Positions 5,964 to 13,978 of a DNA stretch of 23,307 nucleotides are shown in pieces. The number at the start of each line of letters is the position of its first letter. Position 1 is the first letter of the stretch. Under the pieces are notes generated by a model that was not told where the DNA came from, searched no databases, and saw only the letters and a list, made by a program, of their open reading frames with translations. Made by a program: the position numbers and the translations under genes. Origin of the DNA: Polyangiaceae bacterium (GTDB taxonomy: Bacteria; Myxococcota; Polyangia; Polyangiales; Polyangiaceae); the NCBI GenBank assembly GCA_025936205.1, contig JAICTU010000082.1:1-23307 (forward strand), in the 5' to 3' direction.

Positions 5964-7429
5964 GGGGCCTTCGGCGCGAAGGGCAAGACCGTCTTCAGAT
6001 CGTCGTCATCGAACCGGAGTTGCATGCCGAGAAAGTACTCGCGGCGATCCACGCTCATGATGTCGTCTACACCACCGATCAGCGACAAGCGGTTCAGGAA
6101 TGCGTAGCCCAGCGAGAGCCGCCAGCGCGGGCGCACCACTTCGCCAAACCCGAACAGATCCTGACGCACCTCGAAGGCATCGTCCAGGAGCAGCACGTCC
6201 AGACCGACGCCGCCGGTCGACTCCTTCAGACCGAACCGACCGATGAATGGTCCGAAGCGCTGCGCGAACTGCAGGGAGAAGCGCAGGGCGTTGCTGGTGG
6301 TGCTGCGGATCTCTTGATACTGGTTCGGCTCGTTGGGGTTGGTGGTGTTGACGTTGACCTGCTGGATCTTGGTCAAGCCGCGCGGATCGTTCACGATCTC
6401 GATCGAGTAGAACTTGTCCTCGCGCGGCTGCAGCCGCAGCTCGACGAAGCTCTTCACCGTCTGGACGCGGAACTGATAGTCGCTGCGCAGGGACAGGATG
6501 GTGCGCATCTGGTTCAAGCCCTGCACGTAGTTATTGACCGTGTGGGCCGCGTCCGAGACGTCGTTGATCAGCTTCTCGTCCTTGGTCAGCCGCCCCAGTG
6601 TCCCTTCACCCCGCTCCAGCCGCCCGGTGGTGGAGGCGAGGTTGGCCATGGTCTTTTCCAGGTTCTCCGACGTGCGGTCCAGGCGATCGACGAGCCCCTT
6701 GACCTGATCCGACGTGCCTTGCCCGCCTTCTTCCTTGCCGGCCATCAGTCGCCGGAACTCCGCGCTCACCACGCGCAGGTTGCTCAGGATCTCGATCGCG
6801 TCTTCTTGCCCGCGCGTCGTCACGGCTTCGACGCCGCTCAGGATGTTGCGGATGCTCTCGCGGTTCTCGGCCACGGTCTGGTTCAGCGCGTCGGTCACCT
6901 CCGCAAGGTTCTGCAGCGTGTCGCGCATGTTCTGCTGGGCCTCCTCAGAGCCGACGGAGGTCTCCAGCGCGGAGGTGATGCGCTCCACGGTCTGCGCGAT
7001 GCGCGACATGTTCTGCAGCAACTCATCGGGAGTCGCACTGCGCCCGGCCGAGTGAATCTCGTCGCCATCTTTGAGCTGGCGCCGACCGGGCGTGCCCGGA
7101 GCAATCCCGATGTAGGACTCCCCGAGCAAGTTGCGCATGTTCTTGCTGGCCTCTGCGTCCTCGTACAGCGGCACGTCGGGGTGCATGCGGATATCGATCC
7201 GCGCCTGGCCACCTTCGAGCCGAATGTCTTCCACCGTGCCCACGGGAATGCCCGCGATTCGCACCAGGGAGCGCTTCACGATGCCGCCCACGTCTTCCAT
7301 GCGCACGAACACCAGGTATCCGTCCGTGCTCGACCTGCCTCGATCGACGAAACGCAGCACCAGCAGTCCCACGAGGACCGTCACGACGGTGAGCGCACCC
7401 ACTTTCAGGCTGGTCGAGAAGCGACTCAC
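5960..7429 (-). CDS. MCE/MlaD-family lipid transport protein with long helical region and beta-rich C-terminus
   Basis: 489 residues from a GTG at 7429. Residues about 8-28 form a single N-terminal membrane helix. Residues about 37-115 form the MCE domain, with the signatures MEDVGGIVKRSLVRIAGIPVGTVEDI and LLGESYIGIAPG. MCE proteins assemble as hexamers that carry lipids between inner and outer membranes. Residues about 125-310 are strongly helical and heptad-like, as in MCE proteins that build periplasmic tubes. The last ~170 residues have alternating hydrophobic/polar strands (ALRFSLQFAQRF, RWRLSLGYAFLN, EYFLGMQLRF) and end near KTVLPF. This looks like an outer-membrane beta-barrel or beta-sandwich, which is unusual; I infer it from pattern only. 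No MlaE or MlaF homologue lies nearby. The stop codon overlaps the start of the cytochrome lipoprotein (TGATG). Confidence 0.85.
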   Translation of the reverse strand: MSRFSTSLKVGALTVVTVLVGLLVLRFVDRGRSSTDGYLVFVRMEDVGGIVKRSLVRIAGIPVGTVEDIRLEGGQARIDIRMHPDVPLYEDAEASKNMRNLLGESYIGIAPGTPGRRQLKDGDEIHSAGRSATPDELLQNMSRIAQTVERITSALETSVGSEEAQQNMRDTLQNLAEVTDALNQTVAENRESIRNILSGVEAVTTRGQEDAIEILSNLRVVSAEFRRLMAGKEEGGQGTSDQVKGLVDRLDRTSENLEKTMANLASTTGRLERGEGTLGRLTKDEKLINDVSDAAHTVNNYVQGLNQMRTILSLRSDYQFRVQTVKSFVELRLQPREDKFYSIEIVNDPRGLTKIQQVNVNTTNPNEPNQYQEIRSTTSNALRFSLQFAQRFGPFIGRFGLKESTGGVGLDVLLLDDAFEVRQDLFGFGEVVRPRWRLSLGYAFLNRLSLIGGVDDIMSVDRREYFLGMQLRFDDDDLKTVLPFAPKAP

Positions 7430-7438
7430 CGCGGGCAG

Positions 7439-7468
7439 ACCCTACCAGGCGTTGACGCAGCTGACCAA
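7439..7468 (-). promoter_or_regulatory. Candidate promoter of the MCE gene
   Basis: On the minus strand TTGGTC and TAGGGT (7444-7439) are 18 bp apart, and the -10-like box ends 9 bp before the GTG start at 7429. No good ribosome site is visible, so a leaderless transcript is possible. It lies in the 109-bp gap shared with the divergent CAP-domain gene. Confidence 0.33.
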
Positions 7469-7538
7469 TTTGGCTTCGGAGCCTGCGAACGCGCTGCTCG
7501 ATTTGGCGTTCGCGCCTCGTCTGAGGCACTCTGTCCCG

Positions 7539-8867
7539 GTGACGTTCCCGTCAGCTGCGCCGCGCAGCGGGTTTCGGCTGCTGCTGTGCGCCGCGGCGGT
7601 GTCGGGTTGTAGCGCGCGCGCGCGAGCCATCGAAACACCGCTGCCGGGCGCTGCCGTCGGGGAAGAGTCGGAGCCGGTGATCGCGGCAACCGCGGGGGCC
7701 CCGGCCTGGGCTTCCAGCAGCTCGTCACCGCGGCCGGCGCCCGCCGGAGTCGGCGGCTCGAGCTGCGGCAGCGCCGAAGAGAGCCTGCTCAGCGCCGCCC
7801 GTGAGGTGGCACGGCGAACGGCGGAACAGGAGCCCTGGGACGCGTCGGATCTCGTCGCGCAGGTGCGAGCCGCTGGCGGTCCCTTCGTCTGGCCCCGGGC
7901 GTGGACGCTGCAGGGGAGCAGCCTCGACCCGGCTGCCGTCGCAGCGGGGCTCGCGGCGTGGCTGGAGAGCGTTCCACGGCTCGGAGAGCGGCGCTGTGGG
8001 ACCGCGCAGGCGAAGGTGGGCGAGGGACGTGAGGCACGTGAGGCGTTTGCAGCCGTGGTGGTGGACGTACTGGCGGACCTCGACCCATTGCCCACCCGGG
8101 CCCGGCTGGGGCAATGGCTCCGCCTGCGCGCACGGGCGCTCGCCAGCATCCAGTCTGCAGAAACCGTCTTGCTCGGACCGCACGGAACCCCGCGCAGCAT
8201 CCCGACCCAGCTGCGCCCTGGGGAAGTTCGCGCCGTGTTCAGTCTCGACCAGCCCGGCATGTGGCGCATTCAGCTGCTCTTCAGTACCGAGCGCGGCCCG
8301 CGACCCGTAGCGGAGGCCTGGACCTTCGTCGACGCGCAGCCCAATCTGGCGGCTGCGCAGCAGCCAGCGCCTGGGGAAGAACTGGATGGCACTGCCATGT
8401 CGGTCAGCGATCCGCGAGCACGGCTGCTGGAGATGCTCAACGCGGCGCGCCGCAGCGAGCAGCGGCTCCCGGTGCACCGTGACCCCCGCCTCGACGCGCT
8501 GGCCCAGGCGCACGCCGAGGCCATGCGCGAGGCTCGGCAGACCGCACACGACGTCGGGCAAGGGCTGCCGCCCGAGCGATTGCGTCGGGCCGGCGTCCAT
8601 GCGGCGCTGGTGGGCGAAAATGTCGCCCACGCCTCTTCTCTCGGTCGTGCCCACCGCGCACTCTGGGAAAGCCCCGCCCACCGCGCCACGCTGCTCGACG
8701 CCGGTTTCTCAGCCGTGGGCGTCGGCGTCGCCCTGGCAGATGAATCGCTGGACAGTCCCGTGGGAGCTGATGTGGAGGGGGAGGCTACAAACCCGAAAGG
8801 GCGCGCCGTTAGAAGAGGGGCTGCGCCGGAAACATCGGTATGGGTGTGTGAGCTTTTCGCTAACTGA
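7539..8867 (+). CDS. Lipoprotein with C-terminal CAP (SCP/PR1-like) domain
   Basis: 442 residues from the GTG at 7539. This start was preferred because it gives a compact lipoprotein signal: basic residues, the hydrophobic stretch LLLCAAAVSGC, and Cys at the lipobox. The open frame extends further upstream but would run through the divergent MCE gene. Residues about 40-290 show no recognisable domain. A region near 225-275 (LRPGEVRAVFSLDQPGMWRIQLLF) has the look of a small beta-sandwich. The CAP domain spans about 295-440: RLLEMLNAARR, LDALAQAHAEAM with the first CAP His region, GENVA at 359-363, and SPAHRATLL with the second His (381). Bacterial CAP-domain proteins are exported and mostly of unknown function, some linked to lipid or cell-wall binding. 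It is divergent from the MCE gene. Confidence 0.82.
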   Translation: MTFPSAAPRSGFRLLLCAAAVSGCSARARAIETPLPGAAVGEESEPVIAATAGAPAWASSSSSPRPAPAGVGGSSCGSAEESLLSAAREVARRTAEQEPWDASDLVAQVRAAGGPFVWPRAWTLQGSSLDPAAVAAGLAAWLESVPRLGERRCGTAQAKVGEGREAREAFAAVVVDVLADLDPLPTRARLGQWLRLRARALASIQSAETVLLGPHGTPRSIPTQLRPGEVRAVFSLDQPGMWRIQLLFSTERGPRPVAEAWTFVDAQPNLAAAQQPAPGEELDGTAMSVSDPRARLLEMLNAARRSEQRLPVHRDPRLDALAQAHAEAMREARQTAHDVGQGLPPERLRRAGVHAALVGENVAHASSLGRAHRALWESPAHRATLLDAGFSAVGVGVALADESLDSPVGADVEGEATNPKGRAVRRGAAPETSVWVCELFAN

Positions 8868-8881
8868 CTTTCCCCCGGCGG

Positions 8882-8937
8882 GCGGGGTGTCCCCGCGCAA
8901 CCAGTGGTGCGAGTGGTGCGGGGTTTCCGCGCGCAAC
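8882..8937. repeat. Dispersed GC hairpin element, copies C and D, with tandem spacer
   Basis: GCGGGG-TGT-CCCCGC at 8882-8896 and GCGGGG-TTT-CCGCGC at 8918-8932 (one mismatch) are each followed by GCAAC or CAAC, making an 18-bp imperfect direct repeat (8884-8901 and 8920-8937). Between them AGTGGTGCG is tandemly repeated (8903-8911, 8912-8920). The block occupies most of the gap before the OmpA gene. Confidence 0.65.
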
Positions 8938-8975
8938 GAGCCCTGATGAGTGACAGGCGCCAAGGACGCTGACTA

Positions 8976-10823
8976 TTGGAACGAACTAAGGTACCCTGCC
9001 GTCGCTTTATCTTGAAGTCGACTTCACCTTCACCAGTCGGTTCGAGCGTGGTCTCTCGAGTGCGCCCCTGCGCGAGCGGCTCGCGGTTGGCGGCCGTCGC
9101 GCGCCGTTCGACGGCGCTGCTGGCGGGTTTGCTCGGAGTGTTGCTCGCGGCTCGCCCCGCCGGAGCGCAGCGCTCGTTTTATCTCGATCGCGTGCAGATC
9201 GGCGCAAATCCCGATGATGGGCTCGTCACGCGGCGGCCTTACCTGTCGCCCGAGACGCGTGTCTACGGCAACCTGGCGCTCGGCTACGTGGTGGACGCGC
9301 TGCGGGCCAGCACGGTCGCGACCACCCAGCGCGTCGAGGACAAGATCGAGAACCTCATCCAGCAGCAGATGATGGGGTATTTCAGCGCCGGCATCGAGAT
9401 CGGCGGGAGAGCGTCGTTCGGCCTGACCGTGCCGGTCGCGTTTGCACAGAGCGGCGGCCAGGTGCCGATCCCGGGCTCGCGCCCGCCGCCGCCCAGCATC
9501 TTTCCGATCGACACCGGCTCGGCCCTGTACGACGTGTCGCTGGAAGCGCGCGTGCTCGCTTACAACGACGAGCAGAGCAAGTTTCGGCTCGGGTTTGGCG
9601 GCGCAGTATTCGTGCCCTCCGGCAACTTCAGCCGTGGCGGCGGTGACAATCGCGTCACCTTTTATCTCTATGGCGCCGCGGAGAAGGCGTTTGGTCCGTT
9701 CCTGCTCGCGGGCAGCTTGGGCCCGCACTTCCGGCCGTTGCGCGGTATCGACGGTACCGACAGCGATCTAGATGTCGGCAGCGAGCTGCGCGGCAACGCG
9801 GCTCTGTTCTTCGATTTGTTTCCGCGCCTGCGCATCGGCGGCGAGCTGAACGGCATGGTCGGCATCGCCCAGAACGAGAACGGGGAGTCCACCTTCTTCA
9901 AGGGCAACGCCACGCCCTGGGAGTGGCTGGGCTCGGGGCGGCTTCTGCTCGGTGAGAGCAAGAAGACCTACTTACGTGCTTCGGTAGGTACTCGCTTCAC
10001 GGACGGCTACGGCGCGCCGGATCTGCGCGTGATGGTCTCGATCGGGCGCTGGGTGCTGCTCGACGACCTGATGCCCAAGGACACCACCCGGGTGCGCTTT
10101 GCGGGCGAGGTCGATCGCGGCGCACCGCCGCCGGACAAGGACTCGGACAACGACGGGTTCCCCGATTCGATCGATGCTTGCCCGCAGCAAGCAGAGGACG
10201 GGCAGGACCCATATCCCGGCGACGGCTGCCCGATCAGCTCGGATCGCGACGGCGACGGCATCCCCGACATCAAAGACAAGTGCCCTGACGAAGCGGAAGA
10301 CCTCGATCACCTGCAGGACGAGGACGGCTGCCCCGAGACGGATGCGGACGGTGACGGCGTGCCCGATGTGCGCGACGCTTGTCCCAAGACACCCGGTATC
10401 GAGCAGGGGGATCCGAAGCGCGACGGGTGCTCGCCGCCGCCGAAGAAGCTGCAGATCGACGCGGACAAGGGTGAGCTGAAGCTGCTCGAGCCCGTGCAGT
10501 TCGAGACGGGCACGGCCGAGATCAAGAGCCAGAGCTTCTCGCTGCTCGACGAGGTGGTCAACGTCCTGAACGACATGCCCGACAACCGCATGGCAGTGCA
10601 GGGCCACACCGACAACCGAGGGAGCGCAGCTTACAATCGTGAGCTCAGCCAGCGCCGCGCTCAGGCGGTCGTGAAGTATCTGACAGACAAGGGCATCGCC
10701 CCCGAGCGTCTGGACGCGAAAGGCTTCGGGCCGGACCGCCCCGTCGCCACCAACGACACCGCGGAGGGCCGCGCACAAAACCGCCGGGTGGAGTTCAAGG
10801 TCCTGGAGCCGAAAGCCCCCTGA
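8976..10823 (+). CDS. OmpA-family outer-membrane protein with thrombospondin type-3 repeats
   Basis: 615 residues from a TTG at 8976 with AAGGA about 10 bp upstream; a GTG at 9048 is an alternative without a good ribosome site. The long basic leader ends in a signal peptide (ALLAGLLGVLLAARPAGA, cleavage before QRSF). Residues about 70-380 are beta-rich with aromatic-ended strands, consistent with an outer-membrane barrel. Residues about 385-490 hold Asp-rich calcium-binding TSP3 repeats (DSDNDGFPDSIDACP, DRDGDGIPDIKDKCP, DADGDGVPDVRDACP). The last ~115 residues form the OmpA C-terminal peptidoglycan-binding domain, with GHTDNRG and NRELSQRRAQAV carrying the expected Asp and Arg. It should tether the outer membrane to peptidoglycan. 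This architecture is common in myxobacteria. Confidence 0.93.
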   Translation: MERTKVPCRRFILKSTSPSPVGSSVVSRVRPCASGSRLAAVARRSTALLAGLLGVLLAARPAGAQRSFYLDRVQIGANPDDGLVTRRPYLSPETRVYGNLALGYVVDALRASTVATTQRVEDKIENLIQQQMMGYFSAGIEIGGRASFGLTVPVAFAQSGGQVPIPGSRPPPPSIFPIDTGSALYDVSLEARVLAYNDEQSKFRLGFGGAVFVPSGNFSRGGGDNRVTFYLYGAAEKAFGPFLLAGSLGPHFRPLRGIDGTDSDLDVGSELRGNAALFFDLFPRLRIGGELNGMVGIAQNENGESTFFKGNATPWEWLGSGRLLLGESKKTYLRASVGTRFTDGYGAPDLRVMVSIGRWVLLDDLMPKDTTRVRFAGEVDRGAPPPDKDSDNDGFPDSIDACPQQAEDGQDPYPGDGCPISSDRDGDGIPDIKDKCPDEAEDLDHLQDEDGCPETDADGDGVPDVRDACPKTPGIEQGDPKRDGCSPPPKKLQIDADKGELKLLEPVQFETGTAEIKSQSFSLLDEVVNVLNDMPDNRMAVQGHTDNRGSAAYNRELSQRRAQAVVKYLTDKGIAPERLDAKGFGPDRPVATNDTAEGRAQNRRVEFKVLEPKAP

Positions 10824-10861
10824 GCGACGGGGAGGGGGACCGGAGGCCGGGTACTTCGAGA

Positions 10862-10879
10862 AGAGCCGGGTCTGGCTCT
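10862..10879. terminator. Hairpin downstream of the OmpA gene
   Basis: AGAGCC (10862-10867) pairs with GGCTCT (10874-10879) around a 6-nt loop, 39 bp after the OmpA stop and 56 bp before rpmG. No T-run follows, so termination is only a possibility. Confidence 0.3.
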
Positions 10880-10935
10880 AATTCAGGCTGCCGGGGTTGC
10901 ACTCCCCCGGAGCTCCATGATACTGGCACGCCGCC

Positions 10936-11103
10936 ATGCGCGATAGAATCCGCCTCGTCTCTTCGGCCAACACCGGGTTTACGTACTACACGGACAAGAA
11001 CAAGCGAACCCAGCAGGGCAAGCTCGAGCTCAAGAAGTACGATCCCGTCGTGCGCCAGCACGTTGTGTTCAAGGAGGCGAAGATGCCTCCGCACAGCAAG
11101 TAA
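10936..11103 (+). CDS. rpmG: 50S ribosomal protein L33 (zinc-free type)
   Basis: 55 residues. The order [45 protein letters not shown] is the L33 pattern. The two CxxC pairs of the zinc-binding type are absent (YDPVVRQH where the other type has Cys), so this is the C-minus form that folds without zinc. The ATG at 10936 matches the family start exactly. An upstream ATG at 10917 is out of frame. No strong ribosome site is visible; GGAG lies about 23 bp upstream. It sits first in the row of ribosome/RNase P/insertase genes. Confidence 0.95.
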   Translation: MRDRIRLVSSANTGFTYYTDKNKRTQQGKLELKKYDPVVRQHVVFKEAKMPPHSK

Positions 11104-11192
11104 GCGGCGGTTTTTACCGGCAGTTTTTGCGAGCGGCCCTCGGTTTCCAGGCAGCCCCCCGTTCGGCAGCCCTCGGTTTGTCTTTTTTCTTC
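11104..11192. repeat. Degenerate ~15-bp repeats between rpmG and rpmH
   Basis: Related units start at about 11107, 11119, 11133, 11150 and 11165. GCGGCCCTCGGTTT (11133-11146) and GCAGCCCTCGGTTT (11166-11179) differ at one base. The block starts right after the rpmG stop and ends in a T-rich tract (11177-11191) 14 bp before rpmH, which may act in attenuation or as a weak terminator. Confidence 0.5.
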
Positions 11193-11205
11193 GAGTGAGT
11201 GAATC

Positions 11206-11358
11206 ATGAAACGCACCTATCAGCCCCACAACCTGAGCCGCAAACGTACGCACGGCTTTCGCAAGCGTTTGAAGACGGCGGGCGGGCGAGCTGTTCTGGC
11301 GAACCGTCGTCGGCGTGGTCGCTGGCGTCTCGCAGTGACTGGCAACGACAAGAAGTAA
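11206..11358 (+). CDS. rpmH: 50S ribosomal protein L34
   Basis: 50 residues. [20 protein letters not shown] is the nearly invariant L34 N-terminus, and the basic tail continues with [19 protein letters not shown]. It is slightly longer than the usual 44-47 residues because of the TGNDKK tail. The protein is a very basic component of the large ribosomal subunit. rnpA starts 4 bp after the stop, the conserved rpmH-rnpA arrangement in which both are usually co-transcribed. Confidence 0.97.
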   Translation: MKRTYQPHNLSRKRTHGFRKRLKTAGGRAVLANRRRRGRWRLAVTGNDKK

Positions 11359-11362
11359 GACC

Positions 11363-11881
11363 GTGAACGAGATCCGGCCTTCAGGTCGGTTTTCGGCTCG
11401 CGATCGGATTCGAAAGCGGTCCGAATTTCGGACCATCCAGGACGCCGGGCACCGAGTCGTGTCCCCGGCGTTCGTGTTTTTGCTCGGGCGCTCACCCGCA
11501 AGCGAGCAAGGCTCGGCAGGCGGTGCGTTCGCACAGCGGCTCGGCATCACTGCTTCACGCCGCGTCGGTAACGCCGCCCAACGCAATCGAGCCAAGCGCT
11601 TGCTGCGGGAAGCATTTCGTTGCGTGCGGGGTGGGCTGCCCAGCGGTCTCGATCTGGTGGTGATCGTGCGCCATGGCCTGGGTGACCGCACGCTCGCCGA
11701 TGTCGTTGCCGAGTGGCAGAGCTGCCGGCAGCGCATTGAGCGTCGTTTCGCCGCGTTGCCCGCGGTGCCGCCATCGGCCGTGCCGTCATCGGCTGCGCCA
11801 TTGCCCGCGTGTTCGAGCAGGGATTCGTCTTCCGGTGCAGCACTGGAGCCAGCGACCCTGGCGGTGAAGAATTCGTGCTAG
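11363..11881 (+). CDS. rnpA: Ribonuclease P protein component
   Basis: 172 residues from a GTG at 11363, 4 bp after rpmH. RKRSEFRTIQDAGHRV is the typical RnpA N-terminal helix and strand. RLGITASRRVGNAAQRNRAKRLLREAFR holds the RNR signature helix that contacts RNase P RNA and the pre-tRNA leader. The core ends near residue 130. The remaining ~40 residues are Pro/Ser/Ala-rich (VPPSAVPSSAAPLPA) and go beyond the usual ~120-residue length, so the extension is probably disordered. It helps RNase P RNA remove 5' leaders from pre-tRNAs. Its last bases overlap possible early starts of yidD. Confidence 0.95.
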   Translation: MNEIRPSGRFSARDRIRKRSEFRTIQDAGHRVVSPAFVFLLGRSPASEQGSAGGAFAQRLGITASRRVGNAAQRNRAKRLLREAFRCVRGGLPSGLDLVVIVRHGLGDRTLADVVAEWQSCRQRIERRFAALPAVPPSAVPSSAAPLPACSSRDSSSGAALEPATLAVKNSC

Positions 11882-11922
11882 AGCGCCTCAGCGTGGAGCC
11901 CAAGGGCAAGTTGCAGCTCGGC

Positions 11923-12186
11923 ATGGACCGGGTAACGCCAGCGCGACCAGCTTGGTCGCAGTGGCTCGGCGGTGCTCTCGTCGCCTTGATTCGCGTCTAT
12001 CAATTGTTTGTTTCGCCTCTCCTGGGCGCGTGCTGCCGATTCGAGCCGTCCTGCTCGCGGTACACGATCGTCTGTATCGAGCGCGGCGGTCCTTTGCGTG
12101 GCGTGTGGTGGGGCGCGCGGCGGCTCTGCCGATGCCATCCTTTTTGTGCCGGTGGGTATGACCCACCGCCGGAGTTTTCAGCCTGA
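11923..12186 (+). CDS. yidD: Membrane protein insertion efficiency factor YidD
   Basis: 87 residues from the ATG at 11923. In-frame GTGs at 11875 and 11893 would lengthen it and overlap or abut rnpA; the ATG gives the normal family length. The signature is complete: ALIRVYQLFVSPLLGACCRFEPSCSRYTIVCIERGG, then GVWWGARRLCRCHPFCAGGYDPPP, including the conserved Cys residues. YidD is a small amphipathic membrane-surface protein that aids YidC-dependent insertion. The TGA overlaps the ATG of yidC (TGATG), so the two are translationally coupled. Confidence 0.93.
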   Translation: MDRVTPARPAWSQWLGGALVALIRVYQLFVSPLLGACCRFEPSCSRYTIVCIERGGPLRGVWWGARRLCRCHPFCAGGYDPPPEFSA

Positions 12187-13925
12187 TGCAAGGCGGCGGT
12201 TTTCTACGGGTTCTTCTGATCGCGGTAGCGGGGTTCTTCCTCTATCGCTACCTCACCGGGGGCTCGCACAGCGGGGCGCAAGCGCAGCCGATCGGCACTG
12301 AGTCGCATGTCACGCCCGAGGTGCGCGCTCCCTATCAGTACTGCGAGATCGAGACCGAGTACTTTCACGCGCGGCTCAATACGCGCGGCGCGGCTCTCCG
12401 CAGCTTCGAGCTAGAGAAGCCGAAGTACCAGAAGCACGGCGTACCGATCGATCTGTCGACGACGCCGCATCCCGGCGTGAATGCGGGGGACCCGCGCGTG
12501 GAAGATCCGAGCGCGCCCGGGCTGCACGAGTTCCGCCAGCAGCTGTTCTCCCAGTGGCGCACGCCCACTGTGGCCGCGCCTCCGGACGTTGCCTGGAACA
12601 TGGATTTCGACAGCGTCGATTACCATCTGGACAGCGCCGATGGGACCAGCTGCACCTTCTCGTATCGAGACGCCAAGGTGCAGATCGTCAAGACCGTGCG
12701 GGCCACCCAGCGCCCGTACGAGCTCGAGGTGAGCAACGAGATCAAGAACCTCGACAGCGCTCCGCGCGCGCACGCGTTTTCGATCGACACCGCGACCTGG
12801 TTGCGCACCGCGGAGGTGAGCGGTGGGATGTTCACGCGCGCGAGCCCGTTCGTCACGCACGCCGAGTGCGTGCCGGAGCAGGGCAAGATCTTGAGGCTCT
12901 CGACCAGCGACTTCGAGCCCGGCAAGTTCGCCGATACCGATACCTACGAGGTGCTCCGTCCCTCGGGTTGGTATCAGGCTCGCTTGCCCACCAAGATCGC
13001 GGCGCTGTCGAATGCCTACTTTACGCAGGGCATCGCGGCGCAGTCGGGCAAGGGCGCTCCGTCTTGTCAGTTGCAGATTGAGCACCGCTTCAGGAACGGG
13101 CAAGCCAACGATCCCGAGTCCGGTTCGTTCTATCGAGCGCGTCTCGCCTATCCCCTCGCGACTCTCGCGCCGGGCGATAGCGCACGCTACGTCTCGCTTG
13201 CTTATGTCGGGCCGAAGGAGCGCAGCATCCTCGCCGAGACGGGCGGGGATCCGCAGCAGCACTTCCTGGAGCTGATCGATCTCGGCTTCTTCTCCGTGAT
13301 CGCCAAGGTGCTGGTGGCCTTCCTGGTGAAGGTCCACTCCGTGGTGCCGAACTGGGGGATCGCCATCATCGTGCTCACGATGACCGCACGCATCCTGCTG
13401 TTCCCACTCTCGCTGCCGAGCATCCAGAACATGATCCGCATGCGCGAGATCAAGCCCGAGATGGACGCCATGAACGAGAAGTTCAAGGATGATCCGCAGG
13501 GGCGCGGCCTCGCGCAGATGGAATTGTGGCGCAAGCACAAGGTCAACCCACTGAAGGGGTGCGCCCCGCAGCTGGCCTCCATGCCCGTCTGGTTCGCGCT
13601 GTACACGACGCTGCAGACAGCGGTGGAGCTCTACAATACGCCGTTCCTGTGGTTCCGCGATCTGTCCGCGCCCGACCCCTATTTCGTCCTGCCCGCCATC
13701 ATCGGCGGAACCTATTTTCTGCAGCAGAAGCTCATGCCCATGCAGGGCGGCGACCCGGCGCAGCAGAAAATGATGATGTACTTCATGCCCGCCATGTTTA
13801 CGGTGTTCATGCTGTTTTTGCCTTCCGGGCTCGGCGTGTACATGTTCACGAACAGCATGCTGGTGATCGCGCAACAGCAACTCGTGGAGCGCCAGGTGCG
13901 GCGCAGCACGGGCAAGGCCAGGTAG
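12186..13925 (+). CDS. yidC: Membrane protein insertase YidC
   Basis: 579 residues. Residues 5-23 form the N-terminal membrane helix. A large periplasmic beta-domain follows (about 45-355), as in Gram-negative YidC. The insertase core comes next: an amphipathic helix and first core helix near 365-410 with the conserved hydrophilic-groove arginine (R402 in MTARILLFPLS), the cytoplasmic hairpin (MREIKPEMDAMNEKFKDDPQGRG), then VNPLKGCAPQLASMPVWFALYTTLQ, DPYFVLPAIIGGTYFLQQKLMP and FMPAMFTVFMLFLPSGLGVYMFTNSMLVIAQQQLV. It ends soon after the last helix, without a long basic tail. It inserts inner-membrane proteins alone or with SecYEG. Confidence 0.97.
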   Translation: MQGGGFLRVLLIAVAGFFLYRYLTGGSHSGAQAQPIGTESHVTPEVRAPYQYCEIETEYFHARLNTRGAALRSFELEKPKYQKHGVPIDLSTTPHPGVNAGDPRVEDPSAPGLHEFRQQLFSQWRTPTVAAPPDVAWNMDFDSVDYHLDSADGTSCTFSYRDAKVQIVKTVRATQRPYELEVSNEIKNLDSAPRAHAFSIDTATWLRTAEVSGGMFTRASPFVTHAECVPEQGKILRLSTSDFEPGKFADTDTYEVLRPSGWYQARLPTKIAALSNAYFTQGIAAQSGKGAPSCQLQIEHRFRNGQANDPESGSFYRARLAYPLATLAPGDSARYVSLAYVGPKERSILAETGGDPQQHFLELIDLGFFSVIAKVLVAFLVKVHSVVPNWGIAIIVLTMTARILLFPLSLPSIQNMIRMREIKPEMDAMNEKFKDDPQGRGLAQMELWRKHKVNPLKGCAPQLASMPVWFALYTTLQTAVELYNTPFLWFRDLSAPDPYFVLPAIIGGTYFLQQKLMPMQGGDPAQQKMMMYFMPAMFTVFMLFLPSGLGVYMFTNSMLVIAQQQLVERQVRRSTGKAR

Positions 13926-13978
13926 GGCGCAAGTCTAGTCCGGGAGCAAACCGGTCCTCGAAAAGGAAAGGTGTGACC

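Noticed and set aside
5336..7612. 758-codon plus-strand frame
   Set aside because: Antisense shadow of the cytochrome lipoprotein and MCE genes, created by G/C-rich third positions; no recognisable protein.
11104..11205. Replication origin next to rpmH
   Set aside because: No DnaA-box-like 9-mers and no dnaA gene; the repeats are GC-rich 15-mers, not an AT-rich unwinding region.
12411..13880. 489-codon minus-strand frame opposite yidC
   Set aside because: Shadow frame with His/Arg/Glu-rich composition; yidC is certain.
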